Assembly: GCA_016125495.1 (NCBI GenBank)
Contig: WGLQ01000009.1
Location: 124,001-188,000, forward strand
Reading direction: 5' to 3'
DNA: 64,000 nt
Source of the DNA: Hyphomicrobiales bacterium
GTDB taxonomy: Bacteria > Pseudomonadota > Alphaproteobacteria > Rhizobiales > RI-29
Part shown: positions 35,834 to 44,497 of the stretch, piece by piece
Numbering within the stretch: the stretch's first letter is position 1
Layout of the letters: every line of letters starts with the position of its first letter
Position numbers and translations under genes: made by a program
Notes under the pieces: generated by a model
Seen by the model: only the letters and a program-made list of their open reading frames with translations
Databases searched by the model: none
What the model was told of the DNA's origin: nothing

Positions 35834-35891
35834 GCCCGGAGGGGTTCGCGGCGGGAGGTTCGGCCGGTGCCAGAGGCGCGCCGGCCGGCGC

Positions 35892-35918
35892 GGCTGGCGA
35901 TACGACGGGTCGCCAGCC
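35892..35918 (+). terminator. Hairpin after cbtA
   Basis: A 9-base perfect stem (GGCTGGCGA / TCGCCAGCC) with a 9-base loop starts 58 bases past the cbtA stop. It lacks a following T-run, so factor-independent termination is uncertain. The rest of the 285-base gap before cobU shows no gene. Confidence 0.35.
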
Positions 35919-36118
35919 CCTCGACCATGCTCGGACCCGTCGACGTCGGGCCCGAGGCTCTTTCGAGCGATCTTGCTCGCCCCCTTGCATGGACGGGACG
36001 CCGAACCCGAACCGTGCATATCCGAGATGCGAGACATCCGATGTTGCCCCGACCTGCGGCGGGACGGCTGACCCGCGCCCTGGAGAAACACTGCGGGCAA
36101 CCATTATCGGCTGCGCAA

Positions 36119-36643
36119 TCAATCCACCGGGCGCGGCGACTTGACGACGAGCGGCAACCCACAAACCGCAAGCACCACCTCGTCGGCGACCTCCGCAACC
36201 CATTGATTGAGCTTTCCGGCATTGTCGCGGAACGCACGCGCCAGGGCATTTTCCGGCACGATCCCGAGGCCGACCTCGTTGGTGACCAGAACCACGGGAC
36301 TGCGCTGCTGACCGAGCGTTTCGACCAATTCGCGGCCCGCGCGCTCCCAATCGATCTCGGCCAGCATCAGGTTGGTGAGCCAGAGCGTCAGGCAATCCAC
36401 GAGGCGCGGCCCGGTTCCATCACTTTCGCGAAGGGCCGTGGTGAGATCGATCGGCGCGTTACGTGTCGTCCACTCCGGTCCGCGGCGCGCCTGATGTGCG
36501 GCGATACGCGCCGCCATCTCCCCATCCCAGGCTTCGGCGGTGGCGATGTAAACAGCGCTCGCGCCAAGCTCCAGTGTGCGCCTTTCCGCGATTGCGCTCT
36601 TGCCGGAGCGTGCCCCTCCGGTGACGAGAAGAATTTGGCTCAT
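36119..36643 (-). CDS. cobU: Bifunctional adenosylcobinamide kinase / guanylyltransferase (CobU; CobP in P. denitrificans naming)
   Basis: The product is 174 residues. The P-loop GGARSGKS (9-16) is followed by VYIATAEAWDGEMAARIAAHQARRG, containing the covalent-GMP histidine region, and LVDCLTLWLTNLM, VVLVTNEVGLGIVPEN and the C-terminal ADEVVLAVCGLPLVVK. It phosphorylates adenosylcobinamide and then forms the GDP-activated precursor. The start MSQILL at 36643 fits family length. It is divergent from the next gene across 65 bases. Confidence 0.95.
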   Translation of the reverse strand: MSQILLVTGGARSGKSAIAERRTLELGASAVYIATAEAWDGEMAARIAAHQARRGPEWTTRNAPIDLTTALRESDGTGPRLVDCLTLWLTNLMLAEIDWERAGRELVETLGQQRSPVVLVTNEVGLGIVPENALARAFRDNAGKLNQWVAEVADEVVLAVCGLPLVVKSPRPVD

Positions 36644-36708
36644 GGCAACGAGCCAGAGCACATCGGCGGACGCTATGGAAGGGGTGCATTACATCGGAGG
36701 GACGCAGT

Positions 36709-37302
36709 ATGACGCGCCCGGCGACCACGGAACTCCTGCTGATCCGCCATGCCCCCTCGATCCCGGCCGACCGCCTCGCCGGGCGCACCGATGTCGCCGC
36801 CGATTGCAGCGACCGCGACCGGCTGGCGGCCGTCGCAACCTCACTCCCGGGCATCAGCGCACTCTATGCCAGTCCGGCCCGCCGCTGCCTCGAAACGGCC
36901 GCCGGGCTTTGGCCCGGCCGCCTCCCGGAGACCAGGGCGGCTCTCTGGGAGCAGGACTTCGGCTCCTGGGAGGGACGACCTTTCGTCGAATTGCCCGACC
37001 TCGGACCGCTGTCGCGCGCCGACCTCGTGCGCCACCGCGCCCCGGGCGGCGAAAGCTTTCTCGACGTCTGCGCGCGCGCCGGCACCGAGATCGAGGCAAT
37101 CGCCCGAACCGAAGCCGGCCGCTCGATCGGCCTGGTGGTCCACGCCGGCACGATCCGCGCCGCCCTCGCCCTCGCCATCGGCACACCCGAGGCGGCCATC
37201 GCGTTCACCATCGCACCGCTCTCGGCAACCCGGCTCGCATTTACTGCGCCGGGAGGCTGGAGCGTTGTGTGCGTCAATCAGACCTTGCCGGGGACACGCT
37301 GA
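36709..37302 (+). CDS. Histidine phosphatase family protein, probable alpha-ribazole phosphatase
   Basis: The product is 197 residues in the phosphoglycerate-mutase-like fold. The catalytic histidine lies in LLIRHAPS, with Ala where the classical motif has RHG, and the second histidine in GLVVHAGTIRAAL. ALWEQDFGSWEG matches the usual acid-base region. GGAGGG precedes the ATG at 36709. It overlaps cbiB by one base (TGATG), so a role in removing phosphate from adenosylcobalamin 5'-phosphate or alpha-ribazole phosphate is likely but unproven. Confidence 0.82.
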   Translation: MTRPATTELLLIRHAPSIPADRLAGRTDVAADCSDRDRLAAVATSLPGISALYASPARRCLETAAGLWPGRLPETRAALWEQDFGSWEGRPFVELPDLGPLSRADLVRHRAPGGESFLDVCARAGTEIEAIARTEAGRSIGLVVHAGTIRAALALAIGTPEAAIAFTIAPLSATRLAFTAPGGWSVVCVNQTLPGTR

Positions 37303-38267
37303 TGACGGCCGCCGCGATGCTCGTTGCCCTCGGGATCGATGCCCTCGTCGGCTGGCCGCGCTGGCTCTATGAGCGCGTCGGCCACCCGGTCACCTGGATC
37401 GGCGCCCTCATCTCGGCCCTCGATCGCACCCTCAACGAACCCGCTCGGGGTATGGCTCGCGGCCGCGCGATAGGCCTGCTGGCGGCGCTGGTGACCATTG
37501 GCGTGGCGACGGGCGCGGCATGGGGCCTCGCCACCATCTTGCCCGGCGGCTGGCTCGGCGTCGCCACCACCGGCCTCCTCGCCTGGCCCTTCGTTGCCAC
37601 CCGCGCCATGCACGATCACGTCACAGCCGTGGCCGACCCTCTCGAAGCCGGTGACCTTCCCACCGCTCGGCGGGCCGTCTCCATGATCGTCGGACGCGAT
37701 CCGACCCAGCTGGATGCACCCGCGGTCGCTCGCGCCAGCCTCGAGAGCCTCGCCGAAAACACCTCGGACGGCATCGTCGCACCGGTCTTCTGGGGAGCGC
37801 TTCTCGGGCTTCCCGGCATCGTCGCCTACAAGGCCATCAACACCCTTGATTCGATGATCGGTCACCGCACCCCCCGGCACGAGGCCTTCGGCTGGGCCTC
37901 GGCGCGCATCGACGATGTCGTGAACCTTGCCCCGGCGCGCCTCACGGGCCTGCTGTTCGTCCTCGCCAGTGGCCGGCCTGCCGCCGCGTTCACCACCATG
38001 CTGCGCGATGCCCGCCACCACCGCTCACCGAATGCCGGCTGGCCCGAAGCCGCCATGGCGGGTGCCCTCGGTGTGCGCCTCTCGGGCCCACGCGTCTATG
38101 CCGACCGCATCGCTGAGGAGCCCTGGCTCAATGGCACGGCGCGCGATCCGCAGGCGACGGACATCCGCCACGGGCTCGCTCTCTTCCGGCGCGCCATGAT
38201 GTTTCTTGCGCTGTTGCTCGCGCTCGCTGTCGCGCTGGTTATCATCTCCTGGAGAGCGGGGAGCTGA
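37302..38267 (+). CDS. cbiB: Adenosylcobinamide-phosphate synthase CbiB (CobD)
   Basis: The product is 321 residues with several membrane spans. Family segments include DALVGWPRWLYERVGHPVTWIGALI, IVGRDPTQLDAPAVARASLESLAENTSDGIVAPVFW, GLPGIVAYKAINTLDSMIGHR and DDVVNLAPARLTGLL. It joins the aminopropanol (phosphate) arm to cobyric acid at the inner membrane. cobC follows after 2 bases. Confidence 0.95.
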   Translation: MTAAAMLVALGIDALVGWPRWLYERVGHPVTWIGALISALDRTLNEPARGMARGRAIGLLAALVTIGVATGAAWGLATILPGGWLGVATTGLLAWPFVATRAMHDHVTAVADPLEAGDLPTARRAVSMIVGRDPTQLDAPAVARASLESLAENTSDGIVAPVFWGALLGLPGIVAYKAINTLDSMIGHRTPRHEAFGWASARIDDVVNLAPARLTGLLFVLASGRPAAAFTTMLRDARHHRSPNAGWPEAAMAGALGVRLSGPRVYADRIAEEPWLNGTARDPQATDIRHGLALFRRAMMFLALLLALAVALVIISWRAGS

Positions 38268-38269
38268 AT

Positions 38270-39262
38270 ATGACCCGTGATCATGGTGGAGATATCGACC
38301 GTGCGATCGCCCGCTTCGGCGGCAAGCACGAAGAGTGGATCGACCTGTCGACCGGCATCAACCGGGTGCCCTACCCGGTTCCCCCGCTCGGCGAGCATGC
38401 CTTGCGGTCCCTGCCGACACGTGCGGATATCGAGCGCCTCGTCGACGCCGCCCGCCGGCGTTATGCGACGTGCGCCGCGATCCTTCCCGTGGCCGGTGCC
38501 CAGGCCGCGATCCAGTTGCTCCCCTTGCTCGAGCGCGCGCCCTCGCGCTGCGGCACCGCGCGCATCCTCTCGCCGACCTACAACGAGCATGCCGCGAGCT
38601 GGCGCTCCGCCGGCTGGCGCATCGAGGAGGCGGGCGACCTTGCCGGTCTCGTCGGCGCCGCCGCCGCCGTCGTCGTCAACCCGAACAATCCGGAAGGCCG
38701 CGCCTTCACGCCGAATGACCTCCTCGAACTCTCCGGCCGGGTCGCGCGCCTCGTGGTCGACGAGAGTTTCGCCGACCACGACGCCGCACTGTCCCTCGCC
38801 CCGGACATCGGCACCGAGCGCGGCGTTTTCGTCCTTCGATCGTTCGGAAAGTTCTACGGTCTCGCCGGCATCCGGCTCGGTTTCGTCATCGGTCACGAGG
38901 ACGATATCTCCAGCCTGGCGGCAATGGCCGGTCCCTGGCCGGTGTCTGGCCCCGCGATCGCCATCGGTGCGCTCGCGCTCGCCGATGACGCCTGGGCTGG
39001 CGGCACCGCCCGGCGCCTCGAGGCCGAAACGCTCCGCCTCGACGCGCTTGCCGTGACGGCCGGCTGGCAGCCGGCTGGCGGCAGCGCCCTCTTTCGCCTC
39101 TACGAGACCCCCGATGCCGGCGCCGCCCAGGCCGCCCTTGCCCGGTCTCGCATCTGGAGCCGGATTTTCCCCTACTCCTCCACCTGGCTGCGGCTCGGAA
39201 TTCCCGGCGGGCAAACGGAATGGTCACGCGTTGCGGACGCGCTCGGCGCGATGGGCGAGTGA
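38270..39262 (+). CDS. cobC: Threonine-phosphate decarboxylase-like CobC (PLP)
   Basis: The product is 330 residues of the aminotransferase class I/II fold. Landmarks are HEEWIDLSTGINRVPYP, VVVNPNNPEGR (134-144), LVVDESFADH (161-170) and the PLP lysine in RSFGKFYGLAGIRLG (Lys194). In B12 synthesis it makes (R)-1-amino-2-propanol phosphate from threonine phosphate. Its linkage to cbiB supports this. It converges on the iron-dependent dehydrogenase, with 43 bases between stops. Confidence 0.93.
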   Translation: MTRDHGGDIDRAIARFGGKHEEWIDLSTGINRVPYPVPPLGEHALRSLPTRADIERLVDAARRRYATCAAILPVAGAQAAIQLLPLLERAPSRCGTARILSPTYNEHAASWRSAGWRIEEAGDLAGLVGAAAAVVVNPNNPEGRAFTPNDLLELSGRVARLVVDESFADHDAALSLAPDIGTERGVFVLRSFGKFYGLAGIRLGFVIGHEDDISSLAAMAGPWPVSGPAIAIGALALADDAWAGGTARRLEAETLRLDALAVTAGWQPAGGSALFRLYETPDAGAAQAALARSRIWSRIFPYSSTWLRLGIPGGQTEWSRVADALGAMGE

Positions 39263-39305
39263 GCGGCGCAGCCTGGCGAGGCAGCCGGCGCCGCGCGCCC
39301 CAACC

Positions 39306-40460
39306 CTATATCACCTCCTCGAAGAGCCGCACGGCGGCCTCACGCGTCAACTCGACGGGATTTCCCCCCGCCGTCGGATCGACGATCGCCATCTCGGCCA
39401 TCTCCGCGATACGGTCACGCTTGACGCCGAGTGCGGCGAGCTTGTCCGGGATGGCGAGCTTGGCGCGCAACTCCATCACGAACGCGAAAAACCCATCGAA
39501 GCCTCCGTCGATCCCGAGATAGGCGGCAACCCGCGCGATCTTCGGCTCGATCGCCCCCCGATTGAAGGTCAGGACGGCCGGCATCACCACCGCGTTCGTC
39601 GTTCCGTGGTGCGTGTTGTAGATCGCCCCGACCGGATGCGACAGCGAATGGATCGCCCCGAGCCCCTTCTGGAAGGCGACCGCCCCCATCGCCGCGGCGC
39701 TCATCATGTGCGCGCGCGCCTCGAGGTCGCTGCCGTCGGCATAGGCGCGCGGAAGATATTCCTTGACGAGCCGCATCCCCTCAAGCGCCACGCCTTCGCT
39801 CATGGGATGGTAGAACGGGCTGCAATAGGCCTCGAGACAATGCGCGAACGCGTCCATTCCCGTCCCCGCCGTGATCGCCTTCGGCATCCCGACCGTCAAC
39901 TCGGGATCGCAGATCACGATCGAAGGGAGCATTTTCGGATGGAAGATGATCTTCTTGACGTGCGTCTGGCTGTTCGTGACGACGCCGGCGCGCCCGACCT
40001 CGGAACCCGTGCCCGCCGTGGTCGGGACAGCCACGTTGGGCGCGATCTTGGCGGCGTCGGCCCGCGTCCACCAGTCGCCGATATCCTCGAAGTCCCAGAC
40101 CGGCCGCGTCTGGCCCGCCATGAAGGCGACGAGCTTGCCGAGGTCGAGCCCCGAGCCGCCACCGAAGGCAACGACGCCATCGTGCCCACCCGCCTTGAAG
40201 ACCGCAACGCCCGCCGCGAGGTTCCTTTCCGTCGGGTTCGGATCGACGTCGGCGAACACCGCCCGACCAAGCCCGCCCGCCTCGAGCACATCGAGCGCCC
40301 GGCCGGTGATGGGCAGACCAGCGAGCCCCCGGTCCGTGACCAGCAACGGTTTTGCGATGCCCGCGGCGCGACAGGCCTCGGCGAGTTCCCCGATGCGCCC
40401 CGCGCCGAACCGAACCGCAGTCGGGTAGCTCCAATTTGCCCTTGGAATCATGGACATCAT
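39306..40460 (-). CDS. Iron-containing alcohol dehydrogenase
   Basis: The product is 384 residues of the group III (iron) alcohol dehydrogenases. The NAD loop is FGGGSGLDLGK (99-109); metal ligands lie around MDAFAHCLEAYC (His207) and GLGAIHSLSHPVGAIYNTHHG (His271, His275, His284 and His285 are candidates). TTAGTGSEVGR is also standard. The start overlaps the aldehyde dehydrogenase stop (ATGA). It is the last gene of the operon, where it would oxidise an alcohol to the aldehyde used by its neighbour. Substrate unknown. Confidence 0.92.
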   Translation of the reverse strand: MMSMIPRANWSYPTAVRFGAGRIGELAEACRAAGIAKPLLVTDRGLAGLPITGRALDVLEAGGLGRAVFADVDPNPTERNLAAGVAVFKAGGHDGVVAFGGGSGLDLGKLVAFMAGQTRPVWDFEDIGDWWTRADAAKIAPNVAVPTTAGTGSEVGRAGVVTNSQTHVKKIIFHPKMLPSIVICDPELTVGMPKAITAGTGMDAFAHCLEAYCSPFYHPMSEGVALEGMRLVKEYLPRAYADGSDLEARAHMMSAAAMGAVAFQKGLGAIHSLSHPVGAIYNTHHGTTNAVVMPAVLTFNRGAIEPKIARVAAYLGIDGGFDGFFAFVMELRAKLAIPDKLAALGVKRDRIAEMAEMAIVDPTAGGNPVELTREAAVRLFEEVI

Positions 40461-41839
40461 GCCTTCTTGAGATGGTAGGATTTCGGCCGCGTCAGGTTCT
40501 GGTAGCCGATGACCGAGAGCGCCCCGCCCCGCCCGGTGTTCTTGCAGCCCGTCCAGCACAGCGCCGGATCGAGATAATCGCAGCGGTTCATGAAGACCGT
40601 TCCCGTCGCGATCCGGGCCCCGACGCGGGCCGCCCGTTCGTCGTCCCGCGTCCAAAGCGAGGCCGTCAGACCGTAGCTGCTGTCGTTCATAAGCGCGATC
40701 GCTTCCTCGTCGCCGTCCACCGCCATGATGCCGACCACGGGTCCGAAGTTTTCTTCCCGCATCAGCGACATGGAATGGTCGACACCGGTCAGCACCTGCG
40801 GCATCAGGTAGGCCGCCCCGTCATCGGCCGGAAAGAGCTTGCGATCGATATGGGCGCGCGCGCCCTTGGCGATGGCCTCGTCCGTCTGCTCGCGCACCGT
40901 CGCGGCGAACCGCTCGCTCGCCATCGGCCCGAGTGTGGTTGCCTGATCGAGCGGGTTGCCGAGGACGTAGCCGGAGGTGATCTCGACCGCCTTGGCGACG
41001 AAGTCGTCGAAGAGGCGCCGAGCCACGTAGATGCGCTCGATGCCACAGCAGCACTGGCCGGAATTGAACATCGCTCCGTCGATCAGAGTCGCCGCGGCGG
41101 CCTCGACGTCCGCGTCCTCCATGACGTAGCCCGGGTCCTTTCCGCCGAGTTCGAGGCCGAGGGGGGTGAACGTGCCCGCCGCCGCCCGCTCGATCGCCTG
41201 TCCTCCCGCCACCGAGCCCGTGAAGTTGACGAAATCGAAGGCTCGCGAAGAAATCAATCCTTCGGTCGTCGCGTGATCGAGGAAGAGATTGACGAAGACG
41301 TCCTCCGGCACGCCGGCCTCGAGGAATGCGCGAACCATCCGCTCGCCGACCAGCAGCGTCTGCGTGGCGTGCTTGATGACGACGGCATTGCCCGCGATCA
41401 GCGCCGGCGCAACCGTATTGATCGCCGTGAGGTAGGGATAGTTCCAGGGCGCGATGACGAAGACGACACCGTGCGGCTCGCGCAGGATGCGCCTCTCGAA
41501 GCGGTCGGAATTCTCGATGACGATCGGCGCGAGGGCCATCTCAGCGATCGACGCCATGTAGGTGGCCCGCTCGTCGACACCGCGGAACTCCCCGCCGTAG
41601 CGCACGGGCCGCCCCATCATGCGCGCGAGTTCCGGCACGACCTCCGCAGTCATTTCACCGAGCCGCGCAACGCCCTTGCGCACGAGTGCGATCCGCTCGT
41701 CGAGGGGGCGAGCGGCCCACGCCGACTGCGCCCGGCGCGTCCTGGCGACGATCCGTTCCGAATCCCCGAGCGTCATGACGGGACGCTCGGCGACCAGTGA
41801 GCCGTCGACCGGCGAGATGCAACGCAGGTTCTTCGTCAT
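40457..41839 (-). CDS. NAD(P)-dependent aldehyde dehydrogenase
   Basis: The product is 460 residues. Active-site features are Asn133 in APWNYP, Glu230 in LGLELGGKDPGYV and the nucleophile in NSGQCCCGIER (Cys264 by the GQxC pattern). It converts an aldehyde to the acid. It begins with MTKNLRCISP at 41839, 4 bases after the glutamine-synthetase-like gene, and overlaps the alcohol dehydrogenase. The order suggests consecutive oxidation steps on one substrate. Confidence 0.93.
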   Translation of the reverse strand: MTKNLRCISPVDGSLVAERPVMTLGDSERIVARTRRAQSAWAARPLDERIALVRKGVARLGEMTAEVVPELARMMGRPVRYGGEFRGVDERATYMASIAEMALAPIVIENSDRFERRILREPHGVVFVIAPWNYPYLTAINTVAPALIAGNAVVIKHATQTLLVGERMVRAFLEAGVPEDVFVNLFLDHATTEGLISSRAFDFVNFTGSVAGGQAIERAAAGTFTPLGLELGGKDPGYVMEDADVEAAAATLIDGAMFNSGQCCCGIERIYVARRLFDDFVAKAVEITSGYVLGNPLDQATTLGPMASERFAATVREQTDEAIAKGARAHIDRKLFPADDGAAYLMPQVLTGVDHSMSLMREENFGPVVGIMAVDGDEEAIALMNDSSYGLTASLWTRDDERAARVGARIATGTVFMNRCDYLDPALCWTGCKNTGRGGALSVIGYQNLTRPKSYHLKKA

Positions 41840-41843
41840 GTTC

Positions 41844-43208
41844 TCAGCACCTCTCGAACCCACGCGCCACCTCCCAGTCGGTGACGCGGGTATCATATTC
41901 CTTCTGCTCCCAACGCCCGGCATGCACGTAGTGGTCGATCACGTCGTCGCCGAAGGCCTTGCGCAGCATTGCCGATCCGTCGAGCGCCGCCGTCGCGTCG
42001 CGCAGCGTCTTGGGGATTTCCCGTCCCGAGCCGCCATAGGCATCGCCCCTGAAGGCGGGCTCGAGCACCAGCTTTCGCTCGATGCCGTCGAGCCCGGCGG
42101 CAAGCAGCGCCGCCATTGCGAGGTAGGGATTGAGGTCCGCCCCCCCGACCCGGCACTCGACCCGGACCGCCTTGGAATCCGCGCCGCACACCCGATAGCC
42201 CGCCGTGCGGTTGTCCATCGACCAGACCGCCTTCGTCGGTGCGAAGGTACCCGCCATGAAGCGCTTGTAGGAGTTGATGTAGGGCGCGAGGAAGTAAGTG
42301 ATCTCGCTGGCGTGCGTCAGCAGCCCCGCAAGGTACTGGCGCATCATTTCCGACATCCCGTGATCGGCTGCGGGATCGAAGAACATAGGCTTGCCCGCCC
42401 TCGACCAGAGCGACTGGTGGATGTGCGAGGATGATCCGGCGCGGGCGGTGTTCCACTTCGCCATGAAGCTGACCGAGCGACCGTTCTGCCAGGCGATCTC
42501 CTTGACCGCGTTCTTGATGATGGCGTGGCGGTCCGCCATCGTCAGCGCGTCGGCATAGCGGACATTGATCTCTTCCTGACCGGCGTCCGCCTCGCCCTTC
42601 GAATTCTCCACCGGAACATCGGCGTTGTTGAGACCGTTGCGGATCGCCCGCATCACGTTTTCTTCCTTGGTGGTCTGGAAGATGTGGTAGTCCTCGTTGT
42701 AGGCGCTGATGGGTGTGAGCCCCCGGTAGCCCTTGCGGCTGGCGTCCTCGAAACTCTCCTCGAAAAGGAAGAATTCGAGTTCGGACGCCATCTTGGCCTC
42801 GAGCCCCACGGCCTCGAGGCGGGCGATCTGGCGCTTGAGGATCGCGCGCGGCGAATGAGCCACCTCCCCATGCGTGTGATGGTCGAGCACGTCGCAAAGA
42901 ACGAGCGCGGTTCCCTCGAGCCAGGGTATGCGCCGCAGGGTCGCAAGGTCCGGCTTCATGGTATAATCGCCATAACCCGCCTGCCAGCTCGTCGCCTTGT
43001 AGCCGTCGACGGTGAACATCTCCATGTCCGTCGCCAGGAGGTAGTTGCAGCTGTGTGTCTCCTGCCAGGCGCTCTCGACGAAATATTCCGCCTGAAAGCG
43101 CTTGCCCATCAGTCGGCCCTGCATGTCGACCTGTGCCGCCACGACCGTGTCGATGCGGCCGGCGGCCACCTCCTGCCTCAGTTCCTCGATCGTGAGCTTG
43201 CCCGCCAT
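41844..43208 (-). CDS. Glutamine-synthetase-family ligase, possible gamma-glutamyl-amine synthetase
   Basis: The product is 454 residues. Glutamine synthetase features are MASELEFFLFEE, NSKGEADAGQEEINVRYADAL, SFMAKWNTARAGSSSHIHQSL and NSYKRFMAGTFAPTKAVWSMDNRTAGYRV. It lacks the adenylylation-loop context of housekeeping GlnA and groups by eye with PuuA/GlnA3-4/GmaS-like enzymes that join glutamate to amines. Its tight linkage to alcohol and aldehyde dehydrogenases and a TRAP transporter supports a catabolic role. The amine substrate is unknown. Confidence 0.88.
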   Translation of the reverse strand: MAGKLTIEELRQEVAAGRIDTVVAAQVDMQGRLMGKRFQAEYFVESAWQETHSCNYLLATDMEMFTVDGYKATSWQAGYGDYTMKPDLATLRRIPWLEGTALVLCDVLDHHTHGEVAHSPRAILKRQIARLEAVGLEAKMASELEFFLFEESFEDASRKGYRGLTPISAYNEDYHIFQTTKEENVMRAIRNGLNNADVPVENSKGEADAGQEEINVRYADALTMADRHAIIKNAVKEIAWQNGRSVSFMAKWNTARAGSSSHIHQSLWSRAGKPMFFDPAADHGMSEMMRQYLAGLLTHASEITYFLAPYINSYKRFMAGTFAPTKAVWSMDNRTAGYRVCGADSKAVRVECRVGGADLNPYLAMAALLAAGLDGIERKLVLEPAFRGDAYGGSGREIPKTLRDATAALDGSAMLRKAFGDDVIDHYVHAGRWEQKEYDTRVTDWEVARGFERC

Positions 43209-43268
43209 TTTGGTCCCGGTCCCTGCTGGTGGATTGGAATGGGGCGCACGCCCCTGGCATGCGCCCGA

Positions 43269-43293
43269 GACCCGCGGGCCTTGCCCGCGGGTC
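43269..43293 (-). terminator. Strong hairpin between dctP and the ligase gene
   Basis: A 10-base perfect stem (GACCCGCGGG / CCCGCGGGTC) with a 5-base loop lies 64 bases past the dctP stop, before the glutamine-synthetase-like gene on the same strand. There is no T-run. It could stabilise the upstream mRNA end or partly terminate transcription, making the binding protein more abundant than the enzymes. Confidence 0.45.
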
Positions 43294-43356
43294 CCCTGTG
43301 TTTCGAACCATCGGCCGCCTCGTCACCGCCGCCCGATGGCCGCGCCCTCGAGAGGC

Positions 43357-44406
43357 TCAGGTGCAGCGGTAAGGCTGGCTGGCCTTGCTCATCACATCGT
43401 TGTACTCGCGGATGATTTTGACGACCCGTGCAGCCGTCTCGTTCTCGGCGGCGATTTCGTCCCAGAACTTGACCGCCGCGTCCTCGACCGTCTTCCACTC
43501 GTCGGCGGGGATCGATGTGAGCTTGAGTTTGTCACCCTGAACGCGAAGCTTCGCCTCCCCACCCCAGTACCAGTGCTGGCGATAGTAGTGCGAGGAATCC
43601 ATGCAGAGGTTGAAAAGCGTCTTGAGATGCTCGGGCAGCGCGTTCCAGCGCTCCGAGTTCGCGAAATAGGAGCCGATCCAGGCGCCCGAGATGTTGTTCG
43701 TGAGGAAGTAATTGGTCACGTTGGCCCAGCCGACGGTATAGTCTTCCGTGATGCCCGACCAGGCGATGCCATCGAGTTCGCCTGTCTGAACCGCGACCTC
43801 GATATCCTCCCAGGGCAGCGTGACCGGCACGACACCGAACTGCGTCAGGAAACGCCCGGCGGTCGGGAACGTGAACACCTTCTTGCCCTTGAGGTCCGCG
43901 AGGCTGTTGATCGGATCCTTGGTCGCGAAATGACAGGGGTCCCAGGCACCGGCCGACAGCCAAGTCACGCCGTCGACCTTGTCGTAGGCCTCCTTCCAGA
44001 TCTCGTTGAGGCCCCACTGGTTGAAGATCACCGGCACGTCGAGGCTGTAGCGCAGCGCGAGCGGGAAGTAGCCGCCGAAGACGCGCACGTCCGTCGGTGC
44101 GGCGATGGAATCGTCGTCCGACTGCACCGCGTCGATCGTGCCATTCTGCATGGCGCGGAACAGCTCGCCCGTCGGCACGAGCTGGTCGGCCGTATAGAGC
44201 TCGATCACCATCTCCCCGTTCGCGACCTTGTTGAAGGCATCGATCGAGGGCTTGATCACGTGCTCGGCGAGGGCGGGTCCCGCATAGGTCTGCAAACGCC
44301 ACTTGATCTGCGACTGGCCGAGCACGGCCGGTGCCGCCAGGGGGGATGCGGCGGCCGCGACGCCGGCGACGCCGGCCGTCTTGAGGAAGCTGCGTCTGGT
44401 GGTCAT
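43357..44406 (-). CDS. dctP: TRAP transporter substrate-binding protein (DctP family)
   Basis: The product is 349 residues. A Tat-type signal (TTRRSFLKTAGVAGVAAAASPLAAPAVLG) leads into the DctP fold: IKWRLQTYAGPALAEHVIKPSIDAFNK, LADLKGKKVFTFP, GRFLTQFGVVPVTLPWEDIEVAVQTGELDGI. The region KKVFTFPTAGRF corresponds to the ligand-binding arginine segment, usually specific for carboxylates. It captures substrate in the periplasm for the dctQM permease encoded just upstream. The substrate is not known; the neighbours suggest an amino compound with a carboxylate. Confidence 0.93.
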   Translation of the reverse strand: MTTRRSFLKTAGVAGVAAAASPLAAPAVLGQSQIKWRLQTYAGPALAEHVIKPSIDAFNKVANGEMVIELYTADQLVPTGELFRAMQNGTIDAVQSDDDSIAAPTDVRVFGGYFPLALRYSLDVPVIFNQWGLNEIWKEAYDKVDGVTWLSAGAWDPCHFATKDPINSLADLKGKKVFTFPTAGRFLTQFGVVPVTLPWEDIEVAVQTGELDGIAWSGITEDYTVGWANVTNYFLTNNISGAWIGSYFANSERWNALPEHLKTLFNLCMDSSHYYRQHWYWGGEAKLRVQGDKLKLTSIPADEWKTVEDAAVKFWDEIAAENETAARVVKIIREYNDVMSKASQPYRCT

Positions 44407-44445
44407 CGGATTTCTCCTCTCCTCGAAAGCCCGTTCTGAGCCGAC

Positions 44446-44482
44446 GGTCCGCGGACCGGCCGGGGGCGCCGGGCTCGCCCCC
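44446..44482 (-). terminator. Inverted repeats between dctM and dctP
   Basis: A palindrome GGTCCGCGGACC is followed by a 7-base stem (GGGGGCG / CGCCCCC, loop 7) in the 91-base gap between dctM and dctP. No T-run follows. It is plausible as an RNA-stability or attenuation element. Confidence 0.35.
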
Positions 44483-44497
44483 GATGTGCAGGAGGTC

